Positions 39,127-47,861 of a stretch of DNA of 64,000 nucleotides are shown piece by piece (the stretch's first letter is position 1; each line of letters opens with the position of its first letter). Origin of the DNA: Actinopolymorpha sp. NPDC004070 (lineage in GTDB: Bacteria > Actinomycetota > Actinomycetes > Propionibacteriales > Actinopolymorphaceae); assembly GCF_040610475.1 (NCBI RefSeq), contig NZ_JBEXMJ010000008.1, positions 124,001 through 188,000 of the forward strand, written 5' to 3'. The notes under the pieces were generated by a model. That model saw nothing but the letters and a program-made list of their open reading frames with translations. It was not told where the DNA came from and ran no database searches. The translations under genes were made by a program, and so were the position numbers.

Positions 39127-40629
39127 TCAGCTCACCCACCCTCGGGCCACGATGCGGTCGATGCGTTCGGCGGTGTCCCGCATCGCCTGCGCGGGCTTGG
39201 CGTCGCCGAGCAGCATGCGGGACAGCTGGGTGTAGATGGCGGTGTCGCATTCGTTCCACATCGGGATCTTCGGCCGGAGGCCGATGTTGGCCGGTTTCCA
39301 CGCCTCGTTGACGGCGTCGGCGGTGAGCATGTTGGGCATCGCCGAGGGCCGCTTCTCCGCCTTGCGTACCTCCGGCAGCTCATAGACCGAGGTGCGGGTG
39401 GGTGTCCCGCCGCCGGCCTTGCTCTTGAGGTTGGCGAGCTGGGTGCGCGGTGCGGTCGCCCACACGGTGAACAGCCACGCGGCGCGGCGCTCGTTGGGCA
39501 GCGTGTTGGCGCTGATGCCGATGCCGGTGCCGCCGTAGTGGCTGGCCGAGCGGGCCGGGCCCTTCGGCAGCCGGGCGTAGCCGACCTTGCCCGGCATGGT
39601 CGCCTCGTTGCTGGCGGCGAACTCGTGCCAGTTGGGGCACATCGCGATCCGGCCCGCGCGGAAGGCCGCGCCCACGCCGTCCCAGTCCCAGGTGCGCGAG
39701 GCAGGATCGGCCGAGGCCAGCAGCCGGTCGTAGAACGCGGCCGCCTCCGCGGCCTCGTCGCTGTCCAGCCGGCACTTGCCCGGGTCCGTGGCGCCGAGGC
39801 TGCCGACCGCCTTGCCGTTGTCGAAGTAGTCGCCGCCGTAGGACCACAACACGTTGGAGAAGTCGCACATCAGCGAGTCGTGCTGCTTGGCCTGGTGGCC
39901 GGTGCCGTACGGGATGTCGTCGGTCTTGTCGTTGAACCACTTCGCGATCGCGGCGTACTGGTCCCAGGTGATGTCCGCGCCCGGTGTGGGGTCGAAGCCC
40001 AGGTCGTTCGACATCGCGTCGTGGTGCTTGTCGAACAGGTCCTTGCGGTAGTGCCAGATCATCGTCGGGCAGTCGTAGGGCAGCGCGAAGATCTTGTCGC
40101 GGTCGCCGAACTTGCCGGCCGCCTCCAGCTGGGTGGGGATGAAGTCGGCGAACCCGCCTGCCAGGTGGGGCACCGAGGATTCCGCGGCGAGCTCGCGCAG
40201 GTCGACCAGGCCCTTGGAGTACGGCGCGAGCACCTGGTAGGGGTCCGCGTAGATCACCTGGTACTGCGACTGGCCGGACGCCAGGTCGAGGGCGACCTTC
40301 TGCACCAGCGCCGACAGTTCCAGCGTCACGATGTTGACCCGGATTCCGGTGAGCTTGGTGAACGGCGCGAGGTTGGCGGCGATGGCCGCGGTGGGCGCGG
40401 TGTTCTCGGAGATGAAGTTGAGCGTGGTCCCGGCGAACTGCCGCCACGGATCGCTGGTGGAGGCCCGGGCGACGTCCTTGGGTGAGGAACAGCCGGACAT
40501 CGCGGCTCCGGCGAGACTGGCCCCGGCCGCGCCGGCCAGGCCGCGGAGCAGGGTTCGCCGGCTGGTGGTGCCGGTAGCAGGTGGGGGTGGGCCGGCGCCG
40601 GGGTTGGCTCTGGGACTGGCTCCGCTCAT
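39127..40629 (-). CDS. Extracellular sugar/polyol-binding lipoprotein, Tat-type signal
   Basis: 500 residues of the CUT1 solute-binding family. The N terminus has a twin-arginine stretch (TSRRTLLRGLAGAAG, about residues 22-36) and a lipobox ending at Cys (AAMSGCSS, about 49), so it is probably exported by Tat and lipid-anchored. The mature part has the usual two-lobe binding fold. ATG 40629 has GGAGG nine bases upstream. It heads the operon SBP-permease-permease-two dehydrogenases, so the ligand is likely the polyol or sugar oxidised by those enzymes. Confidence 0.9.
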   Translation of the reverse strand: MSGASPRANPGAGPPPPATGTTSRRTLLRGLAGAAGASLAGAAMSGCSSPKDVARASTSDPWRQFAGTTLNFISENTAPTAAIAANLAPFTKLTGIRVNIVTLELSALVQKVALDLASGQSQYQVIYADPYQVLAPYSKGLVDLRELAAESSVPHLAGGFADFIPTQLEAAGKFGDRDKIFALPYDCPTMIWHYRKDLFDKHHDAMSNDLGFDPTPGADITWDQYAAIAKWFNDKTDDIPYGTGHQAKQHDSLMCDFSNVLWSYGGDYFDNGKAVGSLGATDPGKCRLDSDEAAEAAAFYDRLLASADPASRTWDWDGVGAAFRAGRIAMCPNWHEFAASNEATMPGKVGYARLPKGPARSASHYGGTGIGISANTLPNERRAAWLFTVWATAPRTQLANLKSKAGGGTPTRTSVYELPEVRKAEKRPSAMPNMLTADAVNEAWKPANIGLRPKIPMWNECDTAIYTQLSRMLLGDAKPAQAMRDTAERIDRIVARGWVS

Positions 40630-40830
40630 GTTCCGAACCTCCGTAGTGCGAACAGCGCACCGACCATCCACCCGATTCGTACCAGAGTCAAGCCACAACC
40701 CACACAATCACAGGAATCCGGGCAAGATCCCACATCGGCGCTCTTGTGTGAGCGTAGATCCATCCGGCATGCTCGGCGGGTGATGGTCGAGGCAGACAAC
40801 CGGCCGGACAGACTCGGTCAGGCAGCAGGG
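40630..40830. promoter_or_regulatory. Divergent promoter region of the polyol locus, with CACACAA/TTGTGTG repeat
   Basis: The gap between the divergent operons is A+T-richer than its surroundings. CACACAA (40701-40707) and TTGTGTG (40744-40750) are exact inverted copies 36 bases apart and may be half-sites for the DeoR regulator encoded next to them. The word TTGACT (minus strand, near 40687) could be a -35 element; no convincing -10 was matched to it. Confidence 0.4.
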
Positions 40831-41592
40831 ATGTACGCCGAGGAACGCCAGCTGGAGATCCTCACCCGGGCCCGGACCGACGGCCGGGTCGAGGTGGCCG
40901 GGCTGGCCGACACGCTGCAGGTCACCCAGGAGACCGTGCGGCGCGACCTCACCGTGCTCGAACGCCAGGGCCTGATCCGGCGGGTGCACGGCGGCGCGAT
41001 CCCGGTGGAGCGCCTGGGATACGAGCCCCGGCTGGCCACCCGCCGCGAACAGCAGCGGGAGGAGAAGGCGCGGATCGCCCGGGCGGCACTGGACCAGCTC
41101 CCCGCCGAGGGCGCGGTCCTCTTCGACAGCGGCTCCACCCCGGAGGCGCTGGCCCGGCTGCTGCCCACCGACCGCGAGCTCACGGTGGTCACCAACTCGC
41201 TGCCGATCGCCACGCTGCTCGCCGACCGGCCGAAGCTGTCGGTGTGGACCCTCGGCGGGCTGGTGCGCGGGCGCACCTACGCCACCGTCGACGACTGGGC
41301 CCGCCGGCAACTGGAGCAACTGTCGGTGGAGGTGGCGTTCCTCGGCACCAACGCCGTCACGCCCGGGCACGGCCTCAGCACACCGCTGCCGACCGAGGCG
41401 GCAGTCAAGGCCGCGATGGTCGCGGCCGGAAAACGGCGGGTGCTGCTCGCCGACCACTCGAAGTTCGGCCGTACGAGCTTCTGCCGGTTCGCCGACGTGG
41501 CGGACTTCGACGTGGTGGTCACCGGCGCCGAACTCGGCGAGGCCGAGGCCGCCGAGATCGAGGCGGCCGGCCCCACCGTGGTGCGGGCGTGA
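40831..41592 (+). CDS. DeoR-family transcriptional regulator of the polyol locus
   Basis: 253 residues. The N-terminal winged helix (EERQLEILTRARTDGRVEVAGLADTLQVTQETVRRDL in parts) is followed by the sugar-phosphate-binding DeoR effector domain (AVLFDSGSTPEALA, VVTNSLPIATLLAD, LGTNAVTPGHGLST). Such proteins repress sugar operons until a phosphorylated intermediate binds. The start is set at MYAEERQ; an in-frame ATG at 40783 would add 16 residues, and neither has a clear ribosome site. It heads the plus-strand operon (stop overlaps the next start as GTGA) and faces the transporter operon. Confidence 0.88.
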   Translation: MYAEERQLEILTRARTDGRVEVAGLADTLQVTQETVRRDLTVLERQGLIRRVHGGAIPVERLGYEPRLATRREQQREEKARIARAALDQLPAEGAVLFDSGSTPEALARLLPTDRELTVVTNSLPIATLLADRPKLSVWTLGGLVRGRTYATVDDWARRQLEQLSVEVAFLGTNAVTPGHGLSTPLPTEAAVKAAMVAAGKRRVLLADHSKFGRTSFCRFADVADFDVVVTGAELGEAEAAEIEAAGPTVVRA

Positions 41593-42506
41593 GTGCCGTG
41601 ATCCTCACCGTCACCCCCAACCCGAGCGTCGACCGGACCCTGGACGTCGCCTCGCTGGTGTCCGGCGCGGTCAACCGCGCGAGCGGCGCGCACGTCGAGC
41701 CGAGCGGCAAGGGCGTCAACGTGACCCGCGCGCTGGCCGCGAACGGCGTCCGGTCGCGCGCGGTGCTGCCGCTCGGCGGCACCGAGGGCGACCAGTTGCG
41801 GCGGCTGCTGGAGGAGGAGTCGGTGTCCTACACCGGCGTGCCCGTGACCGAGCCGGTGCGGGTCAACATCTCCCTGCGTACCCCCGACGGCGTCGTCACC
41901 AAGGTCAACGAGCCCGGACCCACCCTGAGCTGGGGAGAGGCCGACGCACTCGCGGAGGCGGTGCTCGCCCACCTCGGCCACGGCGACTGGGTCGTCGGTG
42001 CGGGCACCCTGCCGCGCGGGGTGGCCGAGGACTTCTACGCCGACGTCGCCGAGCGGGTACGCCTGGCCGGTGGACGGTTCGCGCTGGACTCCAGCGGCGC
42101 GGCGCTGCGGCAGGGGCTGGAAGGGCGGCCGGCCCTGGTCAAGCCCAACCTGGACGAGCTCGCCGAACTCGCCGGCGACGCGCTGTCCACCCTGGACGAC
42201 GTGCTCACCGCCGCGGCGAAGGTACGCCGGACCACCGGCGCCGACGTCCTGGTGAGCCTGGGCGAGGACGGTGCGGTGCTGGTCGGGGACGGGCCGCCGC
42301 TGCACGCCCGGGCCGGTGGGCCGGTGAAGGTCGCCAGCACCGTCGGGGCGGGGGACAACCTGCTGGCCGGCTTCCTCGCGGTGGACGGGCCGCCCGCCCG
42401 GCGGCTGCGCGAGGCGGTGGCGTGGGGGACGGCGGCGGTACGCAGCCCGCGCAGCCTGGCCGGTCCGGTCACCGACGACGACCGGGCTCTGGTCGTCCTC
42501 GGGTGA
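41589..42506 (+). CDS. PfkB-family sugar-phosphate kinase (1-phosphofructokinase/tagatose-6-phosphate kinase type)
   Basis: 305 residues. ILTVTPNPSVDRTLDV (about residues 5-20) and GKGVNVTRALAANG are hallmarks of the FruK/LacC branch; VKPNLDELAEL and STVGAGDNLLAGF (about 251-263, with the catalytic Asp) complete the site. It phosphorylates a hexose phosphate to a bisphosphate. In this locus it may act after the FGGY kinase on a ketose phosphate; the exact substrate is unclear. GTG 41589 overlaps the DeoR stop by four bases. Confidence 0.85.
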   Translation: MSAVILTVTPNPSVDRTLDVASLVSGAVNRASGAHVEPSGKGVNVTRALAANGVRSRAVLPLGGTEGDQLRRLLEEESVSYTGVPVTEPVRVNISLRTPDGVVTKVNEPGPTLSWGEADALAEAVLAHLGHGDWVVGAGTLPRGVAEDFYADVAERVRLAGGRFALDSSGAALRQGLEGRPALVKPNLDELAELAGDALSTLDDVLTAAAKVRRTTGADVLVSLGEDGAVLVGDGPPLHARAGGPVKVASTVGAGDNLLAGFLAVDGPPARRLREAVAWGTAAVRSPRSLAGPVTDDDRALVVLG

Positions 42507-42543
42507 GCACGGCCGGGTGATCGCGGTCGGGTAGGTTCCGGAC

Positions 42544-43587
42544 GTGCGCACACTCGTGATCGGCGACCACTACATTCCCGCGTCCGCCTACGTCGAGGCC
42601 CTCGCCGGCGCCGGCCTGGATCCCGCGGGCGTCCGTACCGTCGACTGGTCCGGCGGCAAGGCCGACCAGCACGCCGCCCAGCAGCGGATGGAGAAGGAGG
42701 GCCCGGGCGCCGTGCCCGTGCCCGCCGAGATCGCCGCCGCGGTCGGTGACGCGCAGGCACTGGCGCTGCACTTCGCTCCGGTACCCGCCGCGGTGCTGGA
42801 CGCGGGACCCGAGCTGCGCGCGGTGGTGGTGGCCCGGGCCGGGCTGGAGAACGTCGACATCGAAGCGGCGACCGCCCGCGGGATCGGGGTGGTGCCGATC
42901 GCCGGCCGCAACGCCTCCGGGGTGGCCGAACTCGCCATCGGCCTGATGATCAGCGAGGGCCGCAGCGTGGCCCGCGCCGACGCGTCGGTGAAGGCCTGCG
43001 GCTGGCGCAAGGACTTCGGCGGACCGGGCACCGAGATCGGCGGCAGCACCGTCGGCCTGGTGGGGTTCGGGCACGTGGGCCGGGAGCTGGCCCGGCGGCT
43101 GAGCGGCTTCGGCGTACGGCTGCTGGTCGCCGACCCCTACGTCGGCGACGACGTGCTCGCCGCCCACGACGCGACCCGGGTGGACCTGGACACGGTCTTC
43201 GCCGAGTCCGACTTCGTCCACGTGCTGGCCCGGCTGACCCCTGAGACCGAGCGGTTCGTCGGTGCCGCGCAGTTCGCGCTGATGAAGCCCACCGCGTACT
43301 TCGTCAACACCTCCCGCGCCCGTCTGGTCGACCACGACGCGTTGTACGACGCCCTGGCGCAGGGCCTGCTCGCCGGTGCCGGACTGGACGTGTTCGACAG
43401 CGAACCGCTGCCGCCGGACAGCCCCTGGCGTTCCCTGGACAACGTCACGCTCACCACCCACTTCGGCGGGGAGACCCACACCACCAACACCCGCTCGGCC
43501 CGGCTGGTGGCCGAGGCGATCGCCGAACTGCACCGCACCGGGCAGGTGGCGTCGGCGGTGAACGCGTCCGCACTCGGCTGGGCCTGA
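42544..43587 (+). CDS. D-isomer-specific 2-hydroxyacid dehydrogenase
   Basis: 347 residues. The Rossmann motif is VGLVGFGHVGREL (about residues 169-181); the Arg of NTSRARLVD (about 260), the Glu of DVFDSEPLPP and the His of TTHFGGET form the catalytic set. It interconverts a 2-hydroxyacid and its 2-oxo form with NAD(P). In a polyol locus it might act on a sugar acid such as an erythronate or a glycerate; that is inference. GTG 42544 starts 37 bases after the PfkB gene and the FGGY gene follows after 4 bases. Confidence 0.85.
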   Translation: MRTLVIGDHYIPASAYVEALAGAGLDPAGVRTVDWSGGKADQHAAQQRMEKEGPGAVPVPAEIAAAVGDAQALALHFAPVPAAVLDAGPELRAVVVARAGLENVDIEAATARGIGVVPIAGRNASGVAELAIGLMISEGRSVARADASVKACGWRKDFGGPGTEIGGSTVGLVGFGHVGRELARRLSGFGVRLLVADPYVGDDVLAAHDATRVDLDTVFAESDFVHVLARLTPETERFVGAAQFALMKPTAYFVNTSRARLVDHDALYDALAQGLLAGAGLDVFDSEPLPPDSPWRSLDNVTLTTHFGGETHTTNTRSARLVAEAIAELHRTGQVASAVNASALGWA

Positions 43588-43591
43588 CCCC

Positions 43592-45163
43592 GTGACCACG
43601 ACTCGTGCGGGCAGCGCGGGTGCCGCCGGGGGAGCCGAACTGCTGCTCGGGGTGGACGCAGGGCAGACCGTCACCAAGGCGTGCGTCTTCGACCGCGAGG
43701 GACGCGAGCTCGGCGCCGGCAGCGCCCGGGTGCGAGTCGACAGCCCACGGCCGGGCTGGGTCGAACGCGACCTGGACGAGGTGTGGGCGGCGACCGTGCA
43801 GGCGATCGTCGCGGCGCTGGCGGCTGCCGGGGTCAGCGGTGCCCGAGTGGGTGCGGTCGGCATCGTCGGCCACAACGACGGGCTGTACCTCCTCGACGAG
43901 TCCGGCCGCCCGGTGCGCCCGGCCGTCACCGCGATGGACACCCGCGCGCACGACGTGCTGCGGGACTGGCGCGCGTCGCCGGTCTGGGCGCGTGCGCTGG
44001 AGCTGACCGGGCAGGTGCCGTACGCGGGCTCGCCGTCCACGCTGCTGGCGTGGTTCGCCCGGCACGACCCGCGGGTACTCGACCGCACGCGGTGGGTGCT
44101 GTTCTGCAAGGACTGGTTGCGCTACCGCCTCACCGGTGCGATCGCCACCGACCCCAGCGAGGCCAGCTGCGCGTTCACCTCCGTGCGTACCCAGGACTAC
44201 GCGCCGGAGGCACTCGACCTGTACGGGTTGAGCAGCCTGGGCGGGTCCGGTGAGCTTCGTTGGCCGGGCCTGGCCGACCGGCTGCCTCGGCTGCTGCCCA
44301 GCGCCGCGGTCGCCGGAGAGGTGACCGCGGAAGGGGCGGCCGCCACCGGCCTGGCCCCCGGCACACCGGTCGTCACCGGCGCGCACGACGTCGACGGCAC
44401 GGCGGTGGGGCTCGGCGCGGTCGAACCCGGGCTGCTCAGCCTGGTCGGCGGGACGTTCAGCATCAACCAAGTGGTCAGCGCCGACGCCGTGGTGGACGAA
44501 CGCTGGCAGGCCCGCACCTTCGTCGAGCCGGGACGCTGGCTGGCGATGTCCACCTCCGCCTCCTCGGCCACCAACCTCGACTGGTGGCGTACGGCGTTCG
44601 GGGTGCCCGGGACCGACGAGGGATACGCCGCGCTGGAACGCGAGGCCGCCGGCGCGCTGTCCGGGCCGAGCCAGCTGGTCTACCACCCCTTCCTGTACGG
44701 ATCGCCGTACGGCGAGACCGCGAGCGCGGCCTTCCTCGGCGTGCGCGGCTGGCACACCCGCGGCGACCTCGTCCGCGGCCTGATGGAGGGCGTGGTGCTC
44801 GGACACCGAGTGCATGTGGACGCACTGCGGGAACGCTTCGCGCTCGCCGACGTCGCCCGGCTGTCCGGCGGCGCGGCGCGCAGCGCGGTGTGGTCGCAGA
44901 TGTTCGCCGACGCGCTGGACACCGAGATCGAGGTCGCGGCCGGTACGGAGCTGGGCGCGCGGGGTGCGGCGCTGCTCGCGGCGCTCGGCGTCGGGTGGTA
45001 CTCCTCGCTGGCCGAGACCGCGCGGACGGTACGGATCGTGCGCCGCCACGTGCCCGATCCCGCTCGCCGGGAGGTGCTGGCCGACGCCTACCGCCGGTTC
45101 GTCGCCGTGGCGCAGGCGCTGGGGCCCTGGTGGGACGACCACCACTCCGCAAGCAGCGGTTGA
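43592..45163 (+). CDS. FGGY-family carbohydrate kinase
   Basis: 523 residues. The N-terminal ATPase motif LLLGVDAGQTVTKACVFD (about residues 17-34), GAHDVDGTAVGLGAVEPG (about 263-280) and the C-terminal signature with LSGGAARSAVWSQMFADAL (about 424-442) are complete. The catalytic Asp is likely D265 in GAHDVDG. FGGY kinases phosphorylate ketoses or polyols such as xylulose, erythritol or ribitol. With two polyol dehydrogenases and the PfkB kinase, it probably phosphorylates the ketose made from the imported polyol. It is last in the plus-strand operon. Confidence 0.87.
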   Translation: MTTTRAGSAGAAGGAELLLGVDAGQTVTKACVFDREGRELGAGSARVRVDSPRPGWVERDLDEVWAATVQAIVAALAAAGVSGARVGAVGIVGHNDGLYLLDESGRPVRPAVTAMDTRAHDVLRDWRASPVWARALELTGQVPYAGSPSTLLAWFARHDPRVLDRTRWVLFCKDWLRYRLTGAIATDPSEASCAFTSVRTQDYAPEALDLYGLSSLGGSGELRWPGLADRLPRLLPSAAVAGEVTAEGAAATGLAPGTPVVTGAHDVDGTAVGLGAVEPGLLSLVGGTFSINQVVSADAVVDERWQARTFVEPGRWLAMSTSASSATNLDWWRTAFGVPGTDEGYAALEREAAGALSGPSQLVYHPFLYGSPYGETASAAFLGVRGWHTRGDLVRGLMEGVVLGHRVHVDALRERFALADVARLSGGAARSAVWSQMFADALDTEIEVAAGTELGARGAALLAALGVGWYSSLAETARTVRIVRRHVPDPARREVLADAYRRFVAVAQALGPWWDDHHSASSG

Positions 45164-45208
45164 CCGGCGGCGATCGACGGCCGGGCGAAACCTCCTTTCC
45201 GGGAACAC

Positions 45209-45429
45209 CCTTGTGGGGTTAGAGTCCCGCAGGAACCGACCCCTTCGAGGAGCTGCGAACATGCCCGGTCGCCCGGGCACGCGTTGACCTCATAGGCCGT
45301 ACGCCGGCCTGTCAGCGCGTGCCGCCCCTGACGTGCGGCACAGCGAATCCTCCGCTGCCCGAAACCCACCGGTGAGTTCCCCGGACCGGACCTCGGGCTC
45401 GGCTTCTGCTCATCGAAGGGTCCCCGCCC
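45209..45429 (+). promoter_or_regulatory. 5' leader of the MFS gene: possible promoter, leader ORF and hairpins
   Basis: TAGAGT near 45220 is a plausible -10. A 9-codon ORF follows, then a GTGCCG/CGGCAC hairpin (near 45329-45352) before the MFS start at 45430, where the ribosome site is weak. The layout resembles attenuator leaders of actinobacterial drug-resistance genes. No function has been shown. Confidence 0.3.
45261..45287 (+). CDS. Possible leader peptide MPGRPGTR upstream of the MFS gene
   Basis: ATG 45261 to TGA 45285-45287 encodes eight residues and is preceded by GAGGAG at good spacing, a better ribosome site than that of the MFS gene itself. Repeated Pro-Gly-Arg codons could make ribosomes pause. 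Leader-peptide attenuation is known for some actinobacterial efflux genes, but here it is inferred from layout only. Confidence 0.3.
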   Translation: MPGRPGTR

Positions 45430-46812
45430 GTGCCGTCCACTTCGTCTGGGGAGTCCGCCACCGCGTCCACCGCGGCCGGTACTCCGTACGACCCTGCCAC
45501 CAGCTCTCCGAACGATCCCGATTCCGGCTCGCCGGGTCTGTGGCGCGACCGGGACTTCCGCCGGCTCTGGGCCGGGCAGGCCGTCTCCCAGTTCGGCGAG
45601 CACTCTGCCCTGATGCTCCTGCCGCTGATCGCCGTGCTGACGCTGCACGCCGACCCGGGCCAGCTCGGCCTGCTCCGTGCGGTGGGTCAGGCACCGATCC
45701 TGGTGTTCTCCCTCGTCGCCGGCGCGTGGGTGGACCGGTGGCGCACCAGGACGGTGATGGTGGTCACCGACGCCGGCCGCGCCTTGGCGCTGGGCGCCGC
45801 CGCGACGGCGGGCCTGCTCGGCATCCTCGGCCTGCCGGCGCTGGCCGTCGTCGCGTTCGTGGTGGGCGCCCTGTCGGTGTTCTTCGACGTCGCCTACCAG
45901 ACCGCACTGGCCCGGCTGGTCCGCCGCGACCAGCTGGTGTGGGGCAACAGCGCGCTCGAGGGCAGTCGTTCGGCCGCCCAGATCGGCGGTCCCGCGCTCG
46001 GCGGCGCCCTCGCCTCGATGTCGTCCGCACCGGCCGGCGCCGCGACCAGCGCGGTGTTCTTCGCGCTGTCCTGTCTGTCGATCCGGCGGATCCGCCACCG
46101 CGAACACGTCCCGCAGTCCACCGGCGAGCACACCGGTGCTCGCTCGCCGGTCTGGCGGCGGATCCGGGAAGGACTCCGCTTCGTTGCCGCCGACACCTTC
46201 CTGCGAACGGTGTGCCTGGCCTCGGCCGCCTTCCAGTTCTGGCTGTCGGCGACGATGACGGGCTACCTGCTGTTCCTGCCGCGGGTGCTGCACCTGTCCG
46301 GGACCGCCGTCGGGCTGACCCTCGCGGCGGTCGGGCCGGGCGCGCTCGTGGGCGCCCTGCTGGCCGCCCGGCTCCCGCGCCGGTTCGGCTACGGCGTGGT
46401 GCTCGTCGCCGCGGCGGTCATCGGCGACGGCGCGTTCCTCGCTGTACCCGCACTGCACGGTGCGTCGGCGGCGACGGTCGCCGTCCTGCTCGCGGCCAAC
46501 TTCGTGTTCGGCGCCTTCGGCCAACTGGTGAACGTCACCGTGATGGCCGTCCGGCAGGCCGTGACCCCCGCCGGGTTGCAGGGGCGCGCGGCGGCGACGA
46601 TCACGTTCGTGGGCATGGGGCTGACCCCGCTCGGCTCGTTGCTCGGCGGCTTCCTCGCCGAACGCTGGGACCTGCGGACCGCGTTGCTGGTCACCGCCGC
46701 CGGAATGTTGCTGTCCCCGGCTCTGATGGCGGTGTCCCCGCTCGCCCGGCTGGGCCGGACGTTGCCCGAGCCCGGGCCTTCGTCCGATGGCCGCGGGCCG
46801 GGTGGTCAGTGA
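45430..46812 (+). CDS. MFS transporter (drug-efflux/enterobactin-exporter-like)
   Basis: 460 residues, 12 membrane helices after a polar head. The start of the domain (LWRDRDFRRLWAGQAVSQFGEHSALMLLPLI in parts, about residues 37-66) and GAWVDRWRTRTVMVVTDAGRA (motif A-like, about 98-118) are typical of the MFS_3/EntS-like group, which exports drugs or small metabolites. It stands alone. GTG 45430 is the start that leaves the family N terminus intact. The long leader with a small ORF suggests regulated expression. Confidence 0.82.
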   Translation: MPSTSSGESATASTAAGTPYDPATSSPNDPDSGSPGLWRDRDFRRLWAGQAVSQFGEHSALMLLPLIAVLTLHADPGQLGLLRAVGQAPILVFSLVAGAWVDRWRTRTVMVVTDAGRALALGAAATAGLLGILGLPALAVVAFVVGALSVFFDVAYQTALARLVRRDQLVWGNSALEGSRSAAQIGGPALGGALASMSSAPAGAATSAVFFALSCLSIRRIRHREHVPQSTGEHTGARSPVWRRIREGLRFVAADTFLRTVCLASAAFQFWLSATMTGYLLFLPRVLHLSGTAVGLTLAAVGPGALVGALLAARLPRRFGYGVVLVAAAVIGDGAFLAVPALHGASAATVAVLLAANFVFGAFGQLVNVTVMAVRQAVTPAGLQGRAAATITFVGMGLTPLGSLLGGFLAERWDLRTALLVTAAGMLLSPALMAVSPLARLGRTLPEPGPSSDGRGPGGQ

Positions 46813-46822
46813 CGCCGGGTGC

Positions 46823-47668
46823 TCAGTGGCCCTGCTCGCACGTCTCGACGGCGGCGGCGATGGTGTCCGCCAGGCCGGCCGGGTTGTCGTACGCCATCCC
46901 GTGCGCTGCGCTCGGCACGACGTGCACGGACACACCGGCCGCCGCCAGCCCGGTCAGGTCGAAGCCGGGGGTGTGCTCGCCGACCAGCAGCGCCCGCGGC
47001 ATGGCGCCCCGCGCGAACTGCGTACGGAACGTCGGCTCCCGGTCGGCCAGCATCGACACCGACGTACGGTGCATCCCGACCGGCGTCCAGCGTCCGGTGG
47101 TGGCGTGGAACACCGACTGCCCGGCGGCGTGCTCGTCGCGGGCGACGACCGCGCGCAGGGCGTCGTACCCGCGGCGCACGAACGCCTCCTCGGTCTGGGC
47201 GGCGACATGTGCGCTGAGTTCGCCCGCGCCGGGGTCGAGGTTGGGTTCGCAGGCGATCAGGGTGCCCACCAGGTCGGGCCGGCGGTGGGCGAGCGCGATG
47301 GCGACCGCCCCGCCGAGACTGTGGCCGACGACCGTGGTCCCGCCGAGGCCGTCGGCGTCCAGGACCGCCGCGACCGCGTCCGCGTGCTCCTCGATGGTGT
47401 ACCCGAACCGCTCGGGGTCGGCCGGGTCGCTCCAGCCGGTGCCCACCAGGTCGACCAGCAGTGAGCGGTGCCGCCGCAGCGCCGGGCGGGTGACAACGTG
47501 CGGGAAGTCGGCGGAGGTGGCCGCGCCGAGACCGGCGAGGTAGACGAACACCGGACCCTGCGACGTCGCCGACGCGGGAGAACCGTTGGACTCGGTGTCG
47601 GGGGAGCCCCCGGGCAGATCGAGGTAGCGGACCCAGGAGCCGACGTGGAGCAGGTACACCGAACGCAT
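46823..47668 (-). CDS. Alpha/beta hydrolase
   Basis: 281 residues. The oxyanion region PVFVYLAGLGAATSADF (about residues 40-56), nucleophile elbow VVGHSLGGAVA (Ser about 117), a helical cap, and the late His in PSAAHGMAYDNP (about 259) give a full triad, with Asp or Glu probably in the ALLVGEHTPGFD stretch. The substrate is unknown. ATG 47668 is used; an ATG twelve bases upstream is possible. It converges on the MFS gene with a 10-base gap. Confidence 0.8.
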   Translation of the reverse strand: MRSVYLLHVGSWVRYLDLPGGSPDTESNGSPASATSQGPVFVYLAGLGAATSADFPHVVTRPALRRHRSLLVDLVGTGWSDPADPERFGYTIEEHADAVAAVLDADGLGGTTVVGHSLGGAVAIALAHRRPDLVGTLIACEPNLDPGAGELSAHVAAQTEEAFVRRGYDALRAVVARDEHAAGQSVFHATTGRWTPVGMHRTSVSMLADREPTFRTQFARGAMPRALLVGEHTPGFDLTGLAAAGVSVHVVPSAAHGMAYDNPAGLADTIAAAVETCEQGH

Positions 47669-47861
47669 GACCGCCAGCATGCCGCATCGCCACCCCTGCG
47701 TACGCTCGGGAAGGGACAGGCCCCAACACCGCAGCGAAAATCCCAGGTTCTCTTCAGGTGTTTCCCAGGTTCGGGTCCGATAGTGGTGCGCGATCCCGCG
47801 TCGTACCGCCCGCGCGGGGAAGTGGACCGAAGGCCGGGTCTTCCGACGAACGGAGCAGAAC

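Noticed and set aside
45088..46935. 615-codon minus-strand frame opposite the MFS gene
   Set aside because: Antisense of a clear membrane transporter; no domain.
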